Origin: Vibrio navarrensis
GTDB taxonomy: Bacteria > Pseudomonadota > Gammaproteobacteria > Enterobacterales > Vibrionaceae
Length of the DNA: 64,000 bases
Direction: 5' to 3'
Assembly: GCF_015767675.1 (NCBI RefSeq)
Contig: NZ_CP065217.1
Location: forward strand, 558,001 to 622,000
The notes beneath the pieces were generated by a model. The model was not told the DNA's origin. It was given only the letters and a program-made list of their open reading frames with translations, and ran no database searches. The position numbers and the translations under genes are program-made. How positions within the stretch are numbered: the stretch's first letter is position 1; each line of letters begins with the position of its first letter. Below, piece by piece: positions 42,638-52,300 of the stretch.

Positions 42638-44305
42638 TTATTTGGTAATACGCTTGTATTTGATACGATGAGGCTCTGCTGCCGCTGGACCGAGGGTCTT
42701 TTTCAGCCACTCCATGTACTCAGTATAGTTGCCTTCGTAGAAGTTGACCTGACCTTCATCACGGTAATCAATGATGTGCGTGGCGATACGGTCAAGGAAC
42801 CAACGGTCGTGCGAGATCACCATGGCACAGCCTGGGAACTCAAGCAACGCTTCTTCCAACGCACGCAGTGTTTCAACATCGAGATCGTTGGTCGGTTCGT
42901 CGAGTAGCAGAACGTTGCCGCCTGCTTTTAGCAGCTTCGCCAAGTGCACGCGGTTGCGCTCACCTCCTGATAGCTCACCGATGACCTTCTGTTGATCGAC
43001 GCCTTTGAAGTTGAAGCGAGAGCAGTAGGCGCGCGCTTGGATTTCAAAGTTATTGATCTTGATGATATCAGCGCCTTCGGAGATCTCTTTGAACACGGTG
43101 TTTTTGTCGTTCATCGAATCACGGAACTGATCAACCGACGCCAGTTTCACTGTATCACCCATTTCGATGGTGCCGGAATCGGGTTGCTCAACACCGCTGA
43201 GCATCTTGAACAGTGTCGATTTACCCGCGCCGTTAGCACCAATGATGCCGACGATGGCGCCTTTAGGAATGCTGAAAGAAAGATTGTCGATCAACACGCG
43301 ACCGTCAAACGATTTGGTCAGATTCTTCACTTCAATGACTTTGTCACCTAAGCGCTCACCTGGCGGAATGAAGAGCTCGTTGGTCTCATTACGCTTTTGA
43401 TGATCAGTGCTTTGTAGCTCTTCAAAACGAGCCATACGCGCTTTTGACTTCGCCTGACGGCCTTTTGGATTTTGGCGAACCCATTCCAGCTCTTTCTCAA
43501 TGGTCTTTTGGCGCGCTTTTTCTTGAGACGCTTCTTGTTGCAGACGCGCATCCTTCTGCTCTAGCCAAGAGGTGTAGTTGCCTTGCCAAGGAATACCTTC
43601 ACCACGGTCCAGTTCCAGAATCCAGCCAGCGGCGTTATCTAGGAAGTAACGGTCGTGGGTGATGGCCACTACGGTACCGGAGTAATCAACCAAGAAGCGC
43701 TCTAGCCAAGCCACTGACTCTGCGTCCAAGTGGTTGGTCGGTTCGTCGAGCAGCAACATGTCTGGTTTTTCTAGCAACAGGCGACAAATCGCAACGCGAC
43801 GACGTTCACCACCCGACAAGTGGGCAATTTTTTGATCCCATTCTGGCAGGCGCAGTGCATCTGCTGCACGCTCCAGCGCGTTGTCGAGGTTGTGACCGTC
43901 TTTGGCTTGGATCAATGCTTCCAATTCGCCTTGCTCTTTGGCCAGTGCATCAAAATCTGCATCCGGATCAGCGTAGGCCGCATAAACCTCATCCAAACGT
44001 TTCAGCGCGCCAGCGACATCACCAACCGCTTCTTCGACCACTTCACGTACGGTTTTGCTCTCGTCCAGCACAGGTTCCTGTGGCAGATAGCCAACTTTCA
44101 ACCCCGGCTGAGGACGTGCTTCACCGTCAATATCGGTGTCGATGCCTGCCATGATGCGTAGCAGGGTAGATTTACCAGAACCGTTTAGACCCAAGACACC
44201 GATTTTTGCGCCTGGGAAGAAGCTAAGAGAAATGTCTTTCAGAATTTGACGCTTAGGTGGCACGATTTTGCTCACCCGCGACATGGTATATACGTATTCA
44301 GCCAT
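42638..44305 (-). CDS. ettA: Energy-dependent translational throttle protein EttA (ABC-F)
   Basis: 555 residues. Two ABC domains with Walker A GLNGSGKS and GANGAGKS, signatures LSGGERRR and LSGGERNR and Walker B LLLDEPTNHLD / LLLDEPTNDLD, joined by a linker rich in charged residues; an arm region lies at ~95-140. EttA binds the ribosomal E site and gates translation by ADP/ATP ratio. Confidence 0.96.
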   Translation of the reverse strand: MAEYVYTMSRVSKIVPPKRQILKDISLSFFPGAKIGVLGLNGSGKSTLLRIMAGIDTDIDGEARPQPGLKVGYLPQEPVLDESKTVREVVEEAVGDVAGALKRLDEVYAAYADPDADFDALAKEQGELEALIQAKDGHNLDNALERAADALRLPEWDQKIAHLSGGERRRVAICRLLLEKPDMLLLDEPTNHLDAESVAWLERFLVDYSGTVVAITHDRYFLDNAAGWILELDRGEGIPWQGNYTSWLEQKDARLQQEASQEKARQKTIEKELEWVRQNPKGRQAKSKARMARFEELQSTDHQKRNETNELFIPPGERLGDKVIEVKNLTKSFDGRVLIDNLSFSIPKGAIVGIIGANGAGKSTLFKMLSGVEQPDSGTIEMGDTVKLASVDQFRDSMNDKNTVFKEISEGADIIKINNFEIQARAYCSRFNFKGVDQQKVIGELSGGERNRVHLAKLLKAGGNVLLLDEPTNDLDVETLRALEEALLEFPGCAMVISHDRWFLDRIATHIIDYRDEGQVNFYEGNYTEYMEWLKKTLGPAAAEPHRIKYKRITK

Positions 44306-44633
44306 TGCCGATCGTTCCTAAGATTAAAATCCACGTAAGGGCGCCATTTTATATCAACTGACGCCCGTTTGTTACTGTCGAAGGTGATTTTAGTCGCCTT
44401 GAATCAAAGCGCAATCTGACTGACGATGGTCTGTCAGGTGTTGGTTAAGTGAGTTTCCCCTCTAACAGTGTTTCATTAAAATGAAATCACTATTATTTAC
44501 ATCTGTCATCTTTACAAAGGTGTAATGAATAAGAGTAAATAGATGCATATCGTTGCTTGCACCTTATAAAAGCAAGAGGGCTTAAGATCGGGAATTTAGA
44601 AGTGACGACAAAACGTCAGAGGATATGACTCTA
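44306..44633. other. Divergent intergenic region ettA / slt
   Basis: About 330 bp without coding potential. Presumably holds both promoters. No specific operator recognised. Confidence 0.4.
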
Positions 44634-46583
44634 ATGAGACTGAATTTTTTAAGACTGCCCAAACCCTGTCGAGCTTGGGTGGGTCTTTTGTGTGGGCTGA
44701 CTGGAGTAACGGTGAGCGCCGCTGATATCGCGAGCTTGGAAAAGCAGAGAGAAATGTATCAACAAGCGCAACAAAGTCTAGACAACAAAGATCTAGACGA
44801 GTTTGCCAAGTTGCGTCCGCAATTGGACAGTTATGCCTTAACCGCTTATCTCGATTACCGTGTCTTTTTGCTGCAACTGAAAGACAAAGCGCCAGCCGAG
44901 GTGGAACGTTTTATTGCCCAATCAGAGGATTATCCATTCTCTGGGCGTATTCGTGCACCTTATCTTGATGCGCTTTATCAAGCGCAGGATTGGAAAAATG
45001 TCCTGACCTTTCAACGCCAAGAGCCTAGTGGAGAGAGTTATCAGTGCATTTACTACTATGCGCATTACCAGCAAGGGGCGCGAGATAAGGCCTTTGCCGC
45101 AGCCAAACGGCTATGGTTGAGCGGTCAAGGGGTAGCGGATGAGTGTGACCACCTGTTTACCGTTTGGGAGCAAGCCGGGCTTCGCAGTGATGAACTCATC
45201 TTGCAGCGCATGTTACTGGCCTTTGAAGAGAAAAATGGCAACTTGATGACTTACCTGATGAAGTTGCCACAGAGTGCTAAGGCGCAGAAGCAAGCGCAGC
45301 AGATGAAAGCGTTATTTACCCAACCTGAATCGGTTGCTGAATTTGCCAAAAAAAGCAAAGCCAACGATTTTAACCGTATGCAAGCGGTGCACGCGTTTAA
45401 AAAACTAGCCCGCAAGGATGTGGTCGAGGCACAAGCTGTCTTGAGCGATGTGGTCAAAGCGCAAAAAATACCCAAGCCACAAGCGCAAGAATTGGCAGAG
45501 TATGTGGCATTTCGCTTGATCAATACGGACGATGAGAAACTAGCGGCGTGGCGAGACAAGACGTTAGCCCAGTCATCACGGCAGACATTGATGGAAAGGC
45601 GCGTGCGCTTAGCGATACAAGAGGCCGATTGGGCGGGCGTGCGGCAGTGGATTTTACGTTTGGATGACGAACATCGCCAATCGCTTCGTTGGCAATATTG
45701 GTTGGGGCGTAGCGACATCGCGCTTGGCAAAGTAACGCAAGGCAAACAGCGTTTAGAGTCACTGCTCGGGCAGCGCAATTTTTACAGCGTGGCGGCAGCC
45801 CAAGAGGTCGGGCAGTCGATTGAATACCCCGTCACGACCTTAAAACTGGAGAGCGAACGGATCGCCCCTTTTCGAACATCGCTACAGCGGATCGAAGAGT
45901 TGATCGCACTGGATAAAATTGCCGCAGCGAAGAGCGAGTGGCGTTACTTACTCTCGCGTACTGACGATGACACTCAAGCGATGCTTGCCGTGTACGCCGC
46001 TTCCAAGCGTTGGTACCATTTAACCGTTACCGCCAGTATTTCTGCCAAAATGTGGGACAATGTGGAAGTGCGTTTTCCCGTAGCGCATCGCTGGTGGTTT
46101 AATTTTTACGCCAATAAACACAATATTGATCCGATCACCTTGATGTCGCTGGCAAGGCAAGAGAGCGCGATGGATGTGGAAGCGAGATCGCCAGTCGGTG
46201 CGCGCGGCATCATGCAGATCATGCCCTCAACGGCGCGCTACACGGCGAAGAAATATCAACTGAGTTACACCGGAGAGGACGAGCTATATCAGGTGGGGAA
46301 AAACATCGAAATTGGTAGCCACTATTTGAATGGGCTCCTTGAGCAGTACGATAATAATCGAATTTTTGCGTTTGCGGCTTATAATGCCGGACCTAACCGA
46401 GTAAATAGCTGGCGGGAGCGCACGGGCGGAAAGTTGGATGCGTACGCCTTTATCGAAGCGATTCCGTTTAAAGAGACCCGTGGCTACGTGCAAAATATTC
46501 TGATGTTTGAGAACTACTATCGGGATATTTTGGGTGTTGATGGGGCGTTTCTCAATCAGCATGAGCTCGAAACCAAGTATTGA
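44634..46583 (+). CDS. slt: Soluble lytic murein transglycosylase
   Basis: 649 residues. Signal peptide at the N-terminus ending around VSAADI, a long alpha-superhelical U-domain (~30-440), and a C-terminal goose-lysozyme-like domain with the catalytic Glu in ARQESAMDVEARSPVGARG and MQIMPSTARY, then AAYNAGPNRVNSW. Cleaves peptidoglycan to 1,6-anhydro products in the periplasm. The second ATG was chosen because AGAGGA is well spaced from it. trpR follows 12 bp later, as in E. coli. Confidence 0.95.
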   Translation: MRLNFLRLPKPCRAWVGLLCGLTGVTVSAADIASLEKQREMYQQAQQSLDNKDLDEFAKLRPQLDSYALTAYLDYRVFLLQLKDKAPAEVERFIAQSEDYPFSGRIRAPYLDALYQAQDWKNVLTFQRQEPSGESYQCIYYYAHYQQGARDKAFAAAKRLWLSGQGVADECDHLFTVWEQAGLRSDELILQRMLLAFEEKNGNLMTYLMKLPQSAKAQKQAQQMKALFTQPESVAEFAKKSKANDFNRMQAVHAFKKLARKDVVEAQAVLSDVVKAQKIPKPQAQELAEYVAFRLINTDDEKLAAWRDKTLAQSSRQTLMERRVRLAIQEADWAGVRQWILRLDDEHRQSLRWQYWLGRSDIALGKVTQGKQRLESLLGQRNFYSVAAAQEVGQSIEYPVTTLKLESERIAPFRTSLQRIEELIALDKIAAAKSEWRYLLSRTDDDTQAMLAVYAASKRWYHLTVTASISAKMWDNVEVRFPVAHRWWFNFYANKHNIDPITLMSLARQESAMDVEARSPVGARGIMQIMPSTARYTAKKYQLSYTGEDELYQVGKNIEIGSHYLNGLLEQYDNNRIFAFAAYNAGPNRVNSWRERTGGKLDAYAFIEAIPFKETRGYVQNILMFENYYRDILGVDGAFLNQHELETKY

Positions 46584-46595
46584 AGTAGGTAGAGA

Positions 46596-46904
46596 ATGTC
46601 GCAACAACCCGAGTATTCAGACTGGCAGCAAATCATTGAACTGGTTAAACACAGTGTCGAACAGGCGCAGCATGAGATGTTGCTGACCATGTTGATGACC
46701 CCGGATGAAAGAGAAGCGTTGCTTTCTCGGGTGAACATTGTGCGTGAGTTGTTGAGAGGCGAGCTTTCTCAGCGTCAGATCAGTCAACTGCTGGGCGTTG
46801 GCGTGGCGACAATTACCCGTGGTTCTAACGAACTTAAAGCGCGCTCTGATGAAGAGAAAGCGATGCTGATGACCTTGCTGGAGGCCAATAAAAAAGGCGG
46901 ATAA
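46596..46904 (+). CDS. trpR: Trp operon repressor TrpR
   Basis: 102 residues, close to E. coli TrpR (108). Helix-turn-helix QRQISQLLGVGVATITRGSN, with LRGELS before it. Binds tryptophan and represses trp genes. Directly behind slt. Confidence 0.96.
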   Translation: MSQQPEYSDWQQIIELVKHSVEQAQHEMLLTMLMTPDEREALLSRVNIVRELLRGELSQRQISQLLGVGVATITRGSNELKARSDEEKAMLMTLLEANKKGG

Positions 46905-46916
46905 TCCGCCTTTTTT
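46890..46916. terminator. Bidirectional terminator trpR / yjjX
   Basis: AAAAAAGGCGGAT / ATCCGCCTTTTTT stem overlapping the ends of both convergent genes. Confidence 0.85.
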
Positions 46917-47460
46917 AATCCTCGCTTGCCAAATTGGCCGGGAAATGTTGTGGATTGGTAAAAGGGATTAAGGCCAGAATCAAAGCCTGGTGATAAACCG
47001 AACTGCGCGTGAGAAGGTTTTGCGTCAGCAAGCTGATTGCACCTCCTTTTTGCTTGATGTTGTCGGTGCCAAACACCTCGTCCATCACATCGCCAAGCTC
47101 ATTGGTATCGGCAAGCTTTGCCAGCACCGCAGGGGGCAGCATTAAACTGGCCGAGCGCGATTCGCCGCGCTGAGTGTTCGATTCAATTACCATCCAGGCA
47201 AAGGTCACATCACCCTCAATGCCCGCTTCCAAGCCCACATAATAGTCGCCATCACTGACCGCTTGTTTGGCATTTTTCACCCGATTGAGCGCGCCCAAAT
47301 GGGTTTCTTCATCGCTCATCGGTTGATCTGCCACCTCGCTGGGGACGCTTACACCACTGAAGGTAAAACTGCGCTGTGGAAAGGCTTGTTGAAAGGCACT
47401 TTCAACCGCACTGAGCTTAGCAGGGTTGAGTGACGCGATAATCACTTTTTGAGTTGCCAT
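46915..47460 (-). CDS. yjjX: Inosine/xanthosine triphosphatase
   Basis: 181 residues. NTPase fold with KVIIASLNPAKLSAVESAFQ and VGLEAGIEGD. Removes ITP/XTP and non-canonical nucleotides. ATG 47460 was chosen with GGTGAG 10 bp upstream; a GTG at 47475 is possible. Next to trpR as in E. coli. Confidence 0.93.
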   Translation of the reverse strand: MATQKVIIASLNPAKLSAVESAFQQAFPQRSFTFSGVSVPSEVADQPMSDEETHLGALNRVKNAKQAVSDGDYYVGLEAGIEGDVTFAWMVIESNTQRGESRSASLMLPPAVLAKLADTNELGDVMDEVFGTDNIKQKGGAISLLTQNLLTRSSVYHQALILALIPFTNPQHFPANLASED

Positions 47461-47494
47461 GATCTTTTTACTCACCGTGGTTCATTTTCTACTG

Positions 47495-48673
47495 TCAGGC
47501 TAGCTTGACTTGGGTCGGTTTGACATTTTCACTCGGATAGCAGCCAAGTACTTTCAAGTGTTTCGTCAGCTTGGTGAGCTCATTGAGCGCAAGCTGCATA
47601 CCTTCGGAATCTAGGTGCGCTTCTAAGTCCACATAGAACATCTCTTCCCAAGGGTTGCCCATAATAGGACGCGACTCCAGCTTAGTCATATTGATGCCGT
47701 AGCGTTGCAACACCAGCAAGGTTTCGACTAGCGAGCCTGCCTTTTGCGACGTCGACATAATCAGGGTTGTTTTCGCTGGGATTTGTGCTGAGACTTCTAC
47801 TGGCTTACGCGCAACCACGATAAAACGCGTGTGGTTCTCTGTTTGGTTCGCGATGTTGCCTTGGATAGCTTGCAGGCCATACAGCTTGCCACTGGAAGCA
47901 TTGCCAATAGCGGCCACATCATCACGATTCAGCTCTTGCACTTTCTTCATCGCATCGGCAGTGCTGGCACAAGATTCGAGTGTGACCCCTTTAAGACGAC
48001 TGAGAAACTCACTGCATTGCTGATGTGGTTGTGGGTGTGAGTAAAGTACTTTGATCTGTTCAAGTCGCAGCTCTTTGGTAGCCACCAAACAGTGTTCAAT
48101 TGGTTGGGTTAATTCACCAACAATATAGAGTGTGGTGTGTTGCAGCAGATCATACACCTCGTTGATCGAACCTGAGCTGGTGTTTTCAATCGGCAGAACG
48201 CCGAAATCAGCATGACCGGATTCAACCGTTTGTGTCACCTCTTTGAAATGTTCACAGTTGAGCTCAATCAGTTCCGTGTTCTTACGGCTAAAATATTCTC
48301 GACTGGCCAAGTGTGAATAAGAGCCTTTTGCACCCAGAAAGGCGACGCGCGCGAGTGGTTTGCGACTTTGCTCTGGATTCAACAGATTCTGTAGATAAGA
48401 TTGTTGCAGCAGTACCGAGTCTTCAATGATGGTATGAAACAGCTTGGTAATATATTGAGCATCAAGCTGATATTTTTCTCGTCCATTGGTGATCAGCTTA
48501 ACCAGTAATTGCTGCTCTCGGCTGGCATCTCTCACGGGTTTTGAGGTTTCCACTTTGCTTTTCGCCACCTCAATACTGAGTTTACGGCGCTCCGAGAGGA
48601 GGCTAAGCAATTGGTCGTCGAGGTCATTTAAGCGCAGACGGATCTCTTCAAGTGAGATTGGCTGGTCAGTCAT
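47495..48673 (-). CDS. pheA: Chorismate mutase / prephenate dehydratase (P-protein)
   Basis: 392 residues. AroQ mutase (~1-95, IRLRLNDLDDQLLSLLSERR), dehydratase (LGAKGSYSHLASREYF, LPIENTSSGSINEVYDLL), and a C-terminal ACT domain with the phenylalanine-binding ESRP motif. Makes phenylpyruvate. The start MTDQPIS has AAGGAAT upstream; the open frame continues upstream only through the attenuator. Confidence 0.96.
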   Translation of the reverse strand: MTDQPISLEEIRLRLNDLDDQLLSLLSERRKLSIEVAKSKVETSKPVRDASREQQLLVKLITNGREKYQLDAQYITKLFHTIIEDSVLLQQSYLQNLLNPEQSRKPLARVAFLGAKGSYSHLASREYFSRKNTELIELNCEHFKEVTQTVESGHADFGVLPIENTSSGSINEVYDLLQHTTLYIVGELTQPIEHCLVATKELRLEQIKVLYSHPQPHQQCSEFLSRLKGVTLESCASTADAMKKVQELNRDDVAAIGNASSGKLYGLQAIQGNIANQTENHTRFIVVARKPVEVSAQIPAKTTLIMSTSQKAGSLVETLLVLQRYGINMTKLESRPIMGNPWEEMFYVDLEAHLDSEGMQLALNELTKLTKHLKVLGCYPSENVKPTQVKLA

Positions 48674-48687
48674 CGTGGTATTCCTTA

Positions 48688-48716
48688 TAAAAAAGCCCCC
48701 CGAGTTGGGAGGCTTT
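48688..48716 (-). terminator. pheA attenuator terminator
   Basis: AAAGCCTCCC / GGGGGGCTTT hairpin followed on the minus strand by a T run, 15 bp before pheA. The competing stem is formed by inverted repeats CTGTTTGTTTTTGAC (48717-48731) and GTCAAAAATAAACAG (48782-48796), the latter inside the leader peptide gene. Confidence 0.88.
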
Positions 48717-48763
48717 CTGTTTGTTTTTGACTTTTCTTTCACAAACGGCTTTGCCTCCGGCGG

Positions 48764-48811
48764 TTAGGGGAGGAAAAAGAAGTCAAAAATAAACAGTAGA
48801 TTGAATTGCAT
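48764..48811 (-). CDS. pheL: pheA leader peptide
   Basis: 15 codons plus stop: MQFNLLFIFDFFFLP, six of fifteen residues phenylalanine. Ribosome stalling on Phe codons at low Phe-tRNA would favour the anti-terminator (inverted repeats at 48717 and 48782) over the terminator at 48688. Same arrangement as E. coli pheL-pheA. Confidence 0.92.
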   Translation of the reverse strand: MQFNLLFIFDFFFLP

Positions 48812-48921
48812 AAATATCTTTCTTGGTTACGTTTAACCACACAATAAGCAAGCAGGCGTAGAGCGTCAAGCAAAAAAATAGCGCCTCTCGGCGCTACTTC
48901 CTTTCACAAAATGAATTCGTT

Positions 48922-49251
48922 TTATTCGTCTTCTTCTTCAACCAACTCAGGTTTTTCGGCGCGACGCGCTTCGGATTTGTGCTGCAGTTTGTTTAGCTGT
49001 CTTTCCAGTTTTTGCTCCACTTCATTAATGGCAGCATACAAATCGTCGTTAACCGCTGAAGCGATAAGTTGACCTTTAGGAACCTTAATCACGGCCTCAA
49101 ATTTTTTCTGTTTGTTCGGTTCTTCGCTAAAGGTGGCTTGGCAACTGATGATGTCCGCTTGCCATTTTTCTAGCTTCTTAAATTTGCTCTCAATGTGAGT
49201 GCGGATAGCAGAGGTGATGTCAATGTTTTTACCAGTGATGTTTACTTTCAT
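48922..49251 (-). CDS. raiA: Ribosome-associated inhibitor A (YfiA / HPF family)
   Basis: 109 residues: MKVNITGKNIDITSAIRTHI and DDLYAAINEVEQKLERQL, with an acidic tail (EEEDE). Binds the 30S A/P sites at low energy or stationary phase. Located upstream of pheL-pheA as raiA is in E. coli; hpf is the alternative name for the short paralogue. Confidence 0.92.
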   Translation of the reverse strand: MKVNITGKNIDITSAIRTHIESKFKKLEKWQADIISCQATFSEEPNKQKKFEAVIKVPKGQLIASAVNDDLYAAINEVEQKLERQLNKLQHKSEARRAEKPELVEEEDE

Positions 49252-49557
49252 AGATGCTTTCCTCTGTGGTATCCCTCATGGGTTGACTCCAGATTACGAC
49301 TTTGAACTAAAAAAAATGTGACCAAGATCATTATTTATTATGGTGTTTTAAGTGGCTAAACAGAATGTGATCTTAAGCAAGGCTTGTCGATTTTTCTCAT
49401 GAAAAAGCTTGAGATTCGTTTGGAAAGCAGTAGATTGACTCGAGTAGTTGGCTGAAATTAAACCATTTTTCAGGGGTATTTTACTGCCTAAGTAAAATCT
49501 GTAGTCAAAATTTCACCAAGTGAAAAATGTGATCGCCACCCGTAGGAAAGAAAGAAT
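49252..49557. other. Intergenic raiA / bamD
   Basis: No gene. Two hairpins are visible, ATTTTACT / AGTAAAAT (49478-49498) and TTTCAC / GTGAAA (49510-49525). It should include the raiA promoter on the minus strand. Confidence 0.4.
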
Positions 49558-49593
49558 GAAAAAATGCCGCTGAATTTCTCAGCGGCGTTTTTG
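49558..49593 (-). terminator. Terminator of bamD
   Basis: GCCGCTGA / TCAGCGGC stem flanked by A and T runs. Confidence 0.85.
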
Positions 49594-49625
49594 CGTTTGT
49601 AAACGGAATCATTAAAAGAGGCGTA

Positions 49626-50351
49626 TTAGAGTGGATTGAGGCGCATCAGCTCTTTCGTTCTCGCAACCGCATCTTCTAGTCCCAATTGTTGGTAGGCTTT
49701 AAGTTGAATTGACAAAGATTTTCTCGCTGCAGTGGTGTCTGGATAGGTTTTCTGCAACTCTTGGCAGCGATTAATCGCTGCAATCCATGCCTCGCGACGC
49801 AAATAATAATCCGCCGTCGCAAGGTCATACTCGGCTAAACGATTTTTCAGCGCAAATAGGCGTTTTTGTGCATCTTGGGCGTATGGGCTGTCAGGATAAC
49901 GTTCAAGCAGCTTCTTAAAATCATCAAATGCTTCTTTGACAGGCTCAGGATCGCGATCGCTGCGCTCAACGTTAAACAGGTCATGCATAAAGTTGCGATC
50001 TTGCGCCATGTGGGTTAGGCCGCGCATGTAAAGTACCCAATCCATTTTCTCATGAGTCGGATTAAGCCTCGTAAAGCGGGCAATCGTCGCTAACCCTAGG
50101 GCGAGGTCGTCGTTCTTATAATAGGCATAAATCAAATCAAGCTGCACTTGCTCCGAATAAGCACCAAACGGATAACGGGAGTCGAGCGCTTCAAGTTTCT
50201 CAATCGCCGTTAGCCAGTTACCACTTTGAAGAGAAATTTGTGCCTCTGAATACAGCTCGGCTGGTGGTACATCAGGGACAATTTGTTCACTGCTTGAACA
50301 TCCAAACAGCAGTGATACCGCCAAAAGGCCTGATAAAGTATGGTGTCTCAT
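49626..50351 (-). CDS. bamD: Outer membrane assembly lipoprotein BamD
   Basis: 241 residues. Lipoprotein signal with lipobox LLFGCSSS (Cys18), then five TPR-like repeats (AQISLQSGNWLTAIEKLEAL, RYPDSPYAQDAQKRL, YYLRREAWIAAINRCQEL). Essential part of the BAM complex. Divergent from rluD as in most gammaproteobacteria. Confidence 0.96.
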   Translation of the reverse strand: MRHHTLSGLLAVSLLFGCSSSEQIVPDVPPAELYSEAQISLQSGNWLTAIEKLEALDSRYPFGAYSEQVQLDLIYAYYKNDDLALGLATIARFTRLNPTHEKMDWVLYMRGLTHMAQDRNFMHDLFNVERSDRDPEPVKEAFDDFKKLLERYPDSPYAQDAQKRLFALKNRLAEYDLATADYYLRREAWIAAINRCQELQKTYPDTTAARKSLSIQLKAYQQLGLEDAVARTKELMRLNPL

Positions 50352-50485
50352 GTCAGGAGTCGATTCCTTGATTCTAAATATTTCTTAAGCTTCCGTTACT
50401 TTCTCGTCAGTAACGGATACAATGAACAACAAGTATTTTTCCACAGTAGTGAGCATTAGTCTCACAGTTTTTAAAAAAGTTCGAT

Positions 50486-51463
50486 ATGGCTCAGCAGATT
50501 GAATTAACAAATACCGTAAAAGATAGCCAATTAGGTCAACGACTTGATCAGGCTATCGCAGAATTGTTCGCCGATTTTTCTCGTTCGCGCCTGAAAGAGT
50601 GGTTGTTGGACGGAAAAGTAAAAGTGAACGGTGAGGTGATCACCAAACCCAGAACGAAAGTGATGGGCGGCGAAGCGATCACGGTGCTCGCCGAGCTTGA
50701 AGACGAAGAGCGCTGGGAAGCGCAAGATATTCCTCTGGATATTGTCTACGAGGATGACGACATCTTAGTGATTAACAAGCCGCGTGATTTCGTGGTTCAT
50801 CCGGGAGCTGGAACCCCTGATGGCACCGTGCTCAATGCACTGCTGTTTCATTGTCCGGAGATAGCAGAAGTGCCTCGTGCGGGTATCGTGCATCGTTTGG
50901 ATAAAGACACAACAGGTTTGATGGTGGTTGCGAAAACCGTCCCGGCGCAAACACGCCTCGTGCGAGCGCTACAAAAACGCGACATTACCCGTGAGTATGA
51001 AGCCATCGCTATTGGCCGTATGACCGCAGGCGGTAAAGTGGACCAACCGATTGGTCGCCACTCAACCAAACGTACCCTGATGGCAGTCAGCCCTATGGGA
51101 AAACCGGCGGTAACACATTACCGTGTGGCGGAGCATTTCCGTGAACACACACGCTTGCGTTTACGTCTTGAAACCGGACGTACTCACCAGATCCGTGTGC
51201 ATATGGCCTACGTTCAGCATCCACTGCTTGGCGATATCGCTTACGGTGGGCGCGCGCGTATTCCATCTGGCGCGTCTGATGATGTGGTCGAGATGATACG
51301 TGGCTTTGACCGTCAAGCACTGCATGCAGTCATGCTGCGCTTTAATCATCCTATCACTGGTGAAGAGCTTGAGTTCCATGCTCCTGTGCCAAATGATATG
51401 GTTGAGTTAACCGAAACACTACGCCGTGATACTCAAGAACATGGCTTACCGGACGTCTACTGA
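50486..51463 (+). CDS. rluD: 23S rRNA pseudouridine synthase RluD
   Basis: 325 residues. N-terminal S4 domain (GQRLDQAIAELFADFSRSRL), catalytic Asp in GIVHRLDKDTTGLMVVAKT, and RLETGRTHQIRVHM. Modifies helix 69 uridines of 23S rRNA (1911, 1915, 1917 in E. coli). Forms an operon with pgeF. Confidence 0.96.
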   Translation: MAQQIELTNTVKDSQLGQRLDQAIAELFADFSRSRLKEWLLDGKVKVNGEVITKPRTKVMGGEAITVLAELEDEERWEAQDIPLDIVYEDDDILVINKPRDFVVHPGAGTPDGTVLNALLFHCPEIAEVPRAGIVHRLDKDTTGLMVVAKTVPAQTRLVRALQKRDITREYEAIAIGRMTAGGKVDQPIGRHSTKRTLMAVSPMGKPAVTHYRVAEHFREHTRLRLRLETGRTHQIRVHMAYVQHPLLGDIAYGGRARIPSGASDDVVEMIRGFDRQALHAVMLRFNHPITGEELEFHAPVPNDMVELTETLRRDTQEHGLPDVY

Positions 51464-51469
51464 TCAACC

Positions 51470-52192
51470 ATGATTCTCCCTAGCTGGCCAGCTCCGAAAA
51501 ATATCAAAGCCTTTGCGTCAACGCGTGAAGGCGGTTTTTCGCATGCTCCGTATACGAGCCTAAACTTGGGCGCGCATGTCGGGGACGAGCTTCACCTAGT
51601 TAGGGAAAATCGCCTTTGGTTAGCCCAAAAGGCGCAAATGCCAAGCGCGCCAGTGTGGTTGAATCAAACCCACTCAACACGAGTGGTAGAGGTATCGACT
51701 CCGACAGATCAAGTGTTGGATGCCGACGGGCTATTTACCCAAACCGTCGGAGTGGTGTGCAGTGCGATGACGGCGGATTGTTTGCCGCTGCTAATCACCA
51801 ACACACAAGGCACCCAAGTTGCAGCAGTGCATGCGGGATGGCGTGGCCTTTCTGCGGGCATCGTGGAAAACGCGCTCGACAAGTTTTGTGGTGAAGTCAT
51901 GGTTTGGCTTGGCCCAGCGATTGGTCCTTTGGCATTTGAGGTGGGCGATGATGTCCGTCAGGCATTCGCCGACTTTGATCCACAAGCTGCTAAAGCTTTT
52001 GTGGCACAAGAGAAAAGTGGAAAGTGGCTTGCTGATATATTTTTGCTCGCGACTCAGCGTTTGAACCGTGCAGGTGTTGGGCAAGTCTTTTCATCGCAGA
52101 TGTGCACCTACAGTAATTCGGGCCAGTTCTTTTCCTACCGCCGTGATGGCGTTACTGGCCGTCAGGCCAGCTTTATCTGGATGGAAGAATAA
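51470..52192 (+). CDS. pgeF: Peptidoglycan editing factor PgeF (YfiH, DUF152 laccase-domain)
   Basis: 240 residues. The family motifs are NQTHSTRVVEV, TADCLPLLI (zinc Cys), AAVHAGWRGLSAGI and LGPAIGPLAFEVGDDV. It corrects L-Ser misincorporation in UDP-MurNAc peptides. It is 6 bp after rluD. Confidence 0.93.
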   Translation: MILPSWPAPKNIKAFASTREGGFSHAPYTSLNLGAHVGDELHLVRENRLWLAQKAQMPSAPVWLNQTHSTRVVEVSTPTDQVLDADGLFTQTVGVVCSAMTADCLPLLITNTQGTQVAAVHAGWRGLSAGIVENALDKFCGEVMVWLGPAIGPLAFEVGDDVRQAFADFDPQAAKAFVAQEKSGKWLADIFLLATQRLNRAGVGQVFSSQMCTYSNSGQFFSYRRDGVTGRQASFIWMEE

Positions 52193-52225
52193 CAGCATAA
52201 TTTGTGCGACATCCGCTTTAGTCCC

Positions 52226-52257
52226 CCCTTGAAAAACGTCGAGCACGTATCCATCTT
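52226..52257 (+). promoter_or_regulatory. Sigma-32-type heat shock promoter of clpB
   Basis: CCCTTGAAA (-35, 52226-52234) and TCCATCT (-10, about 52250) are spaced ~15 bp, matching the CTTGAAA / CCCAT-T pattern used by RpoH. It lies about 45 bp upstream of clpB. Confidence 0.7.
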
Positions 52258-52300
52258 TCATACTGATTAAACCATTCATTTCAGTTGAGGGAAGGTAGGT

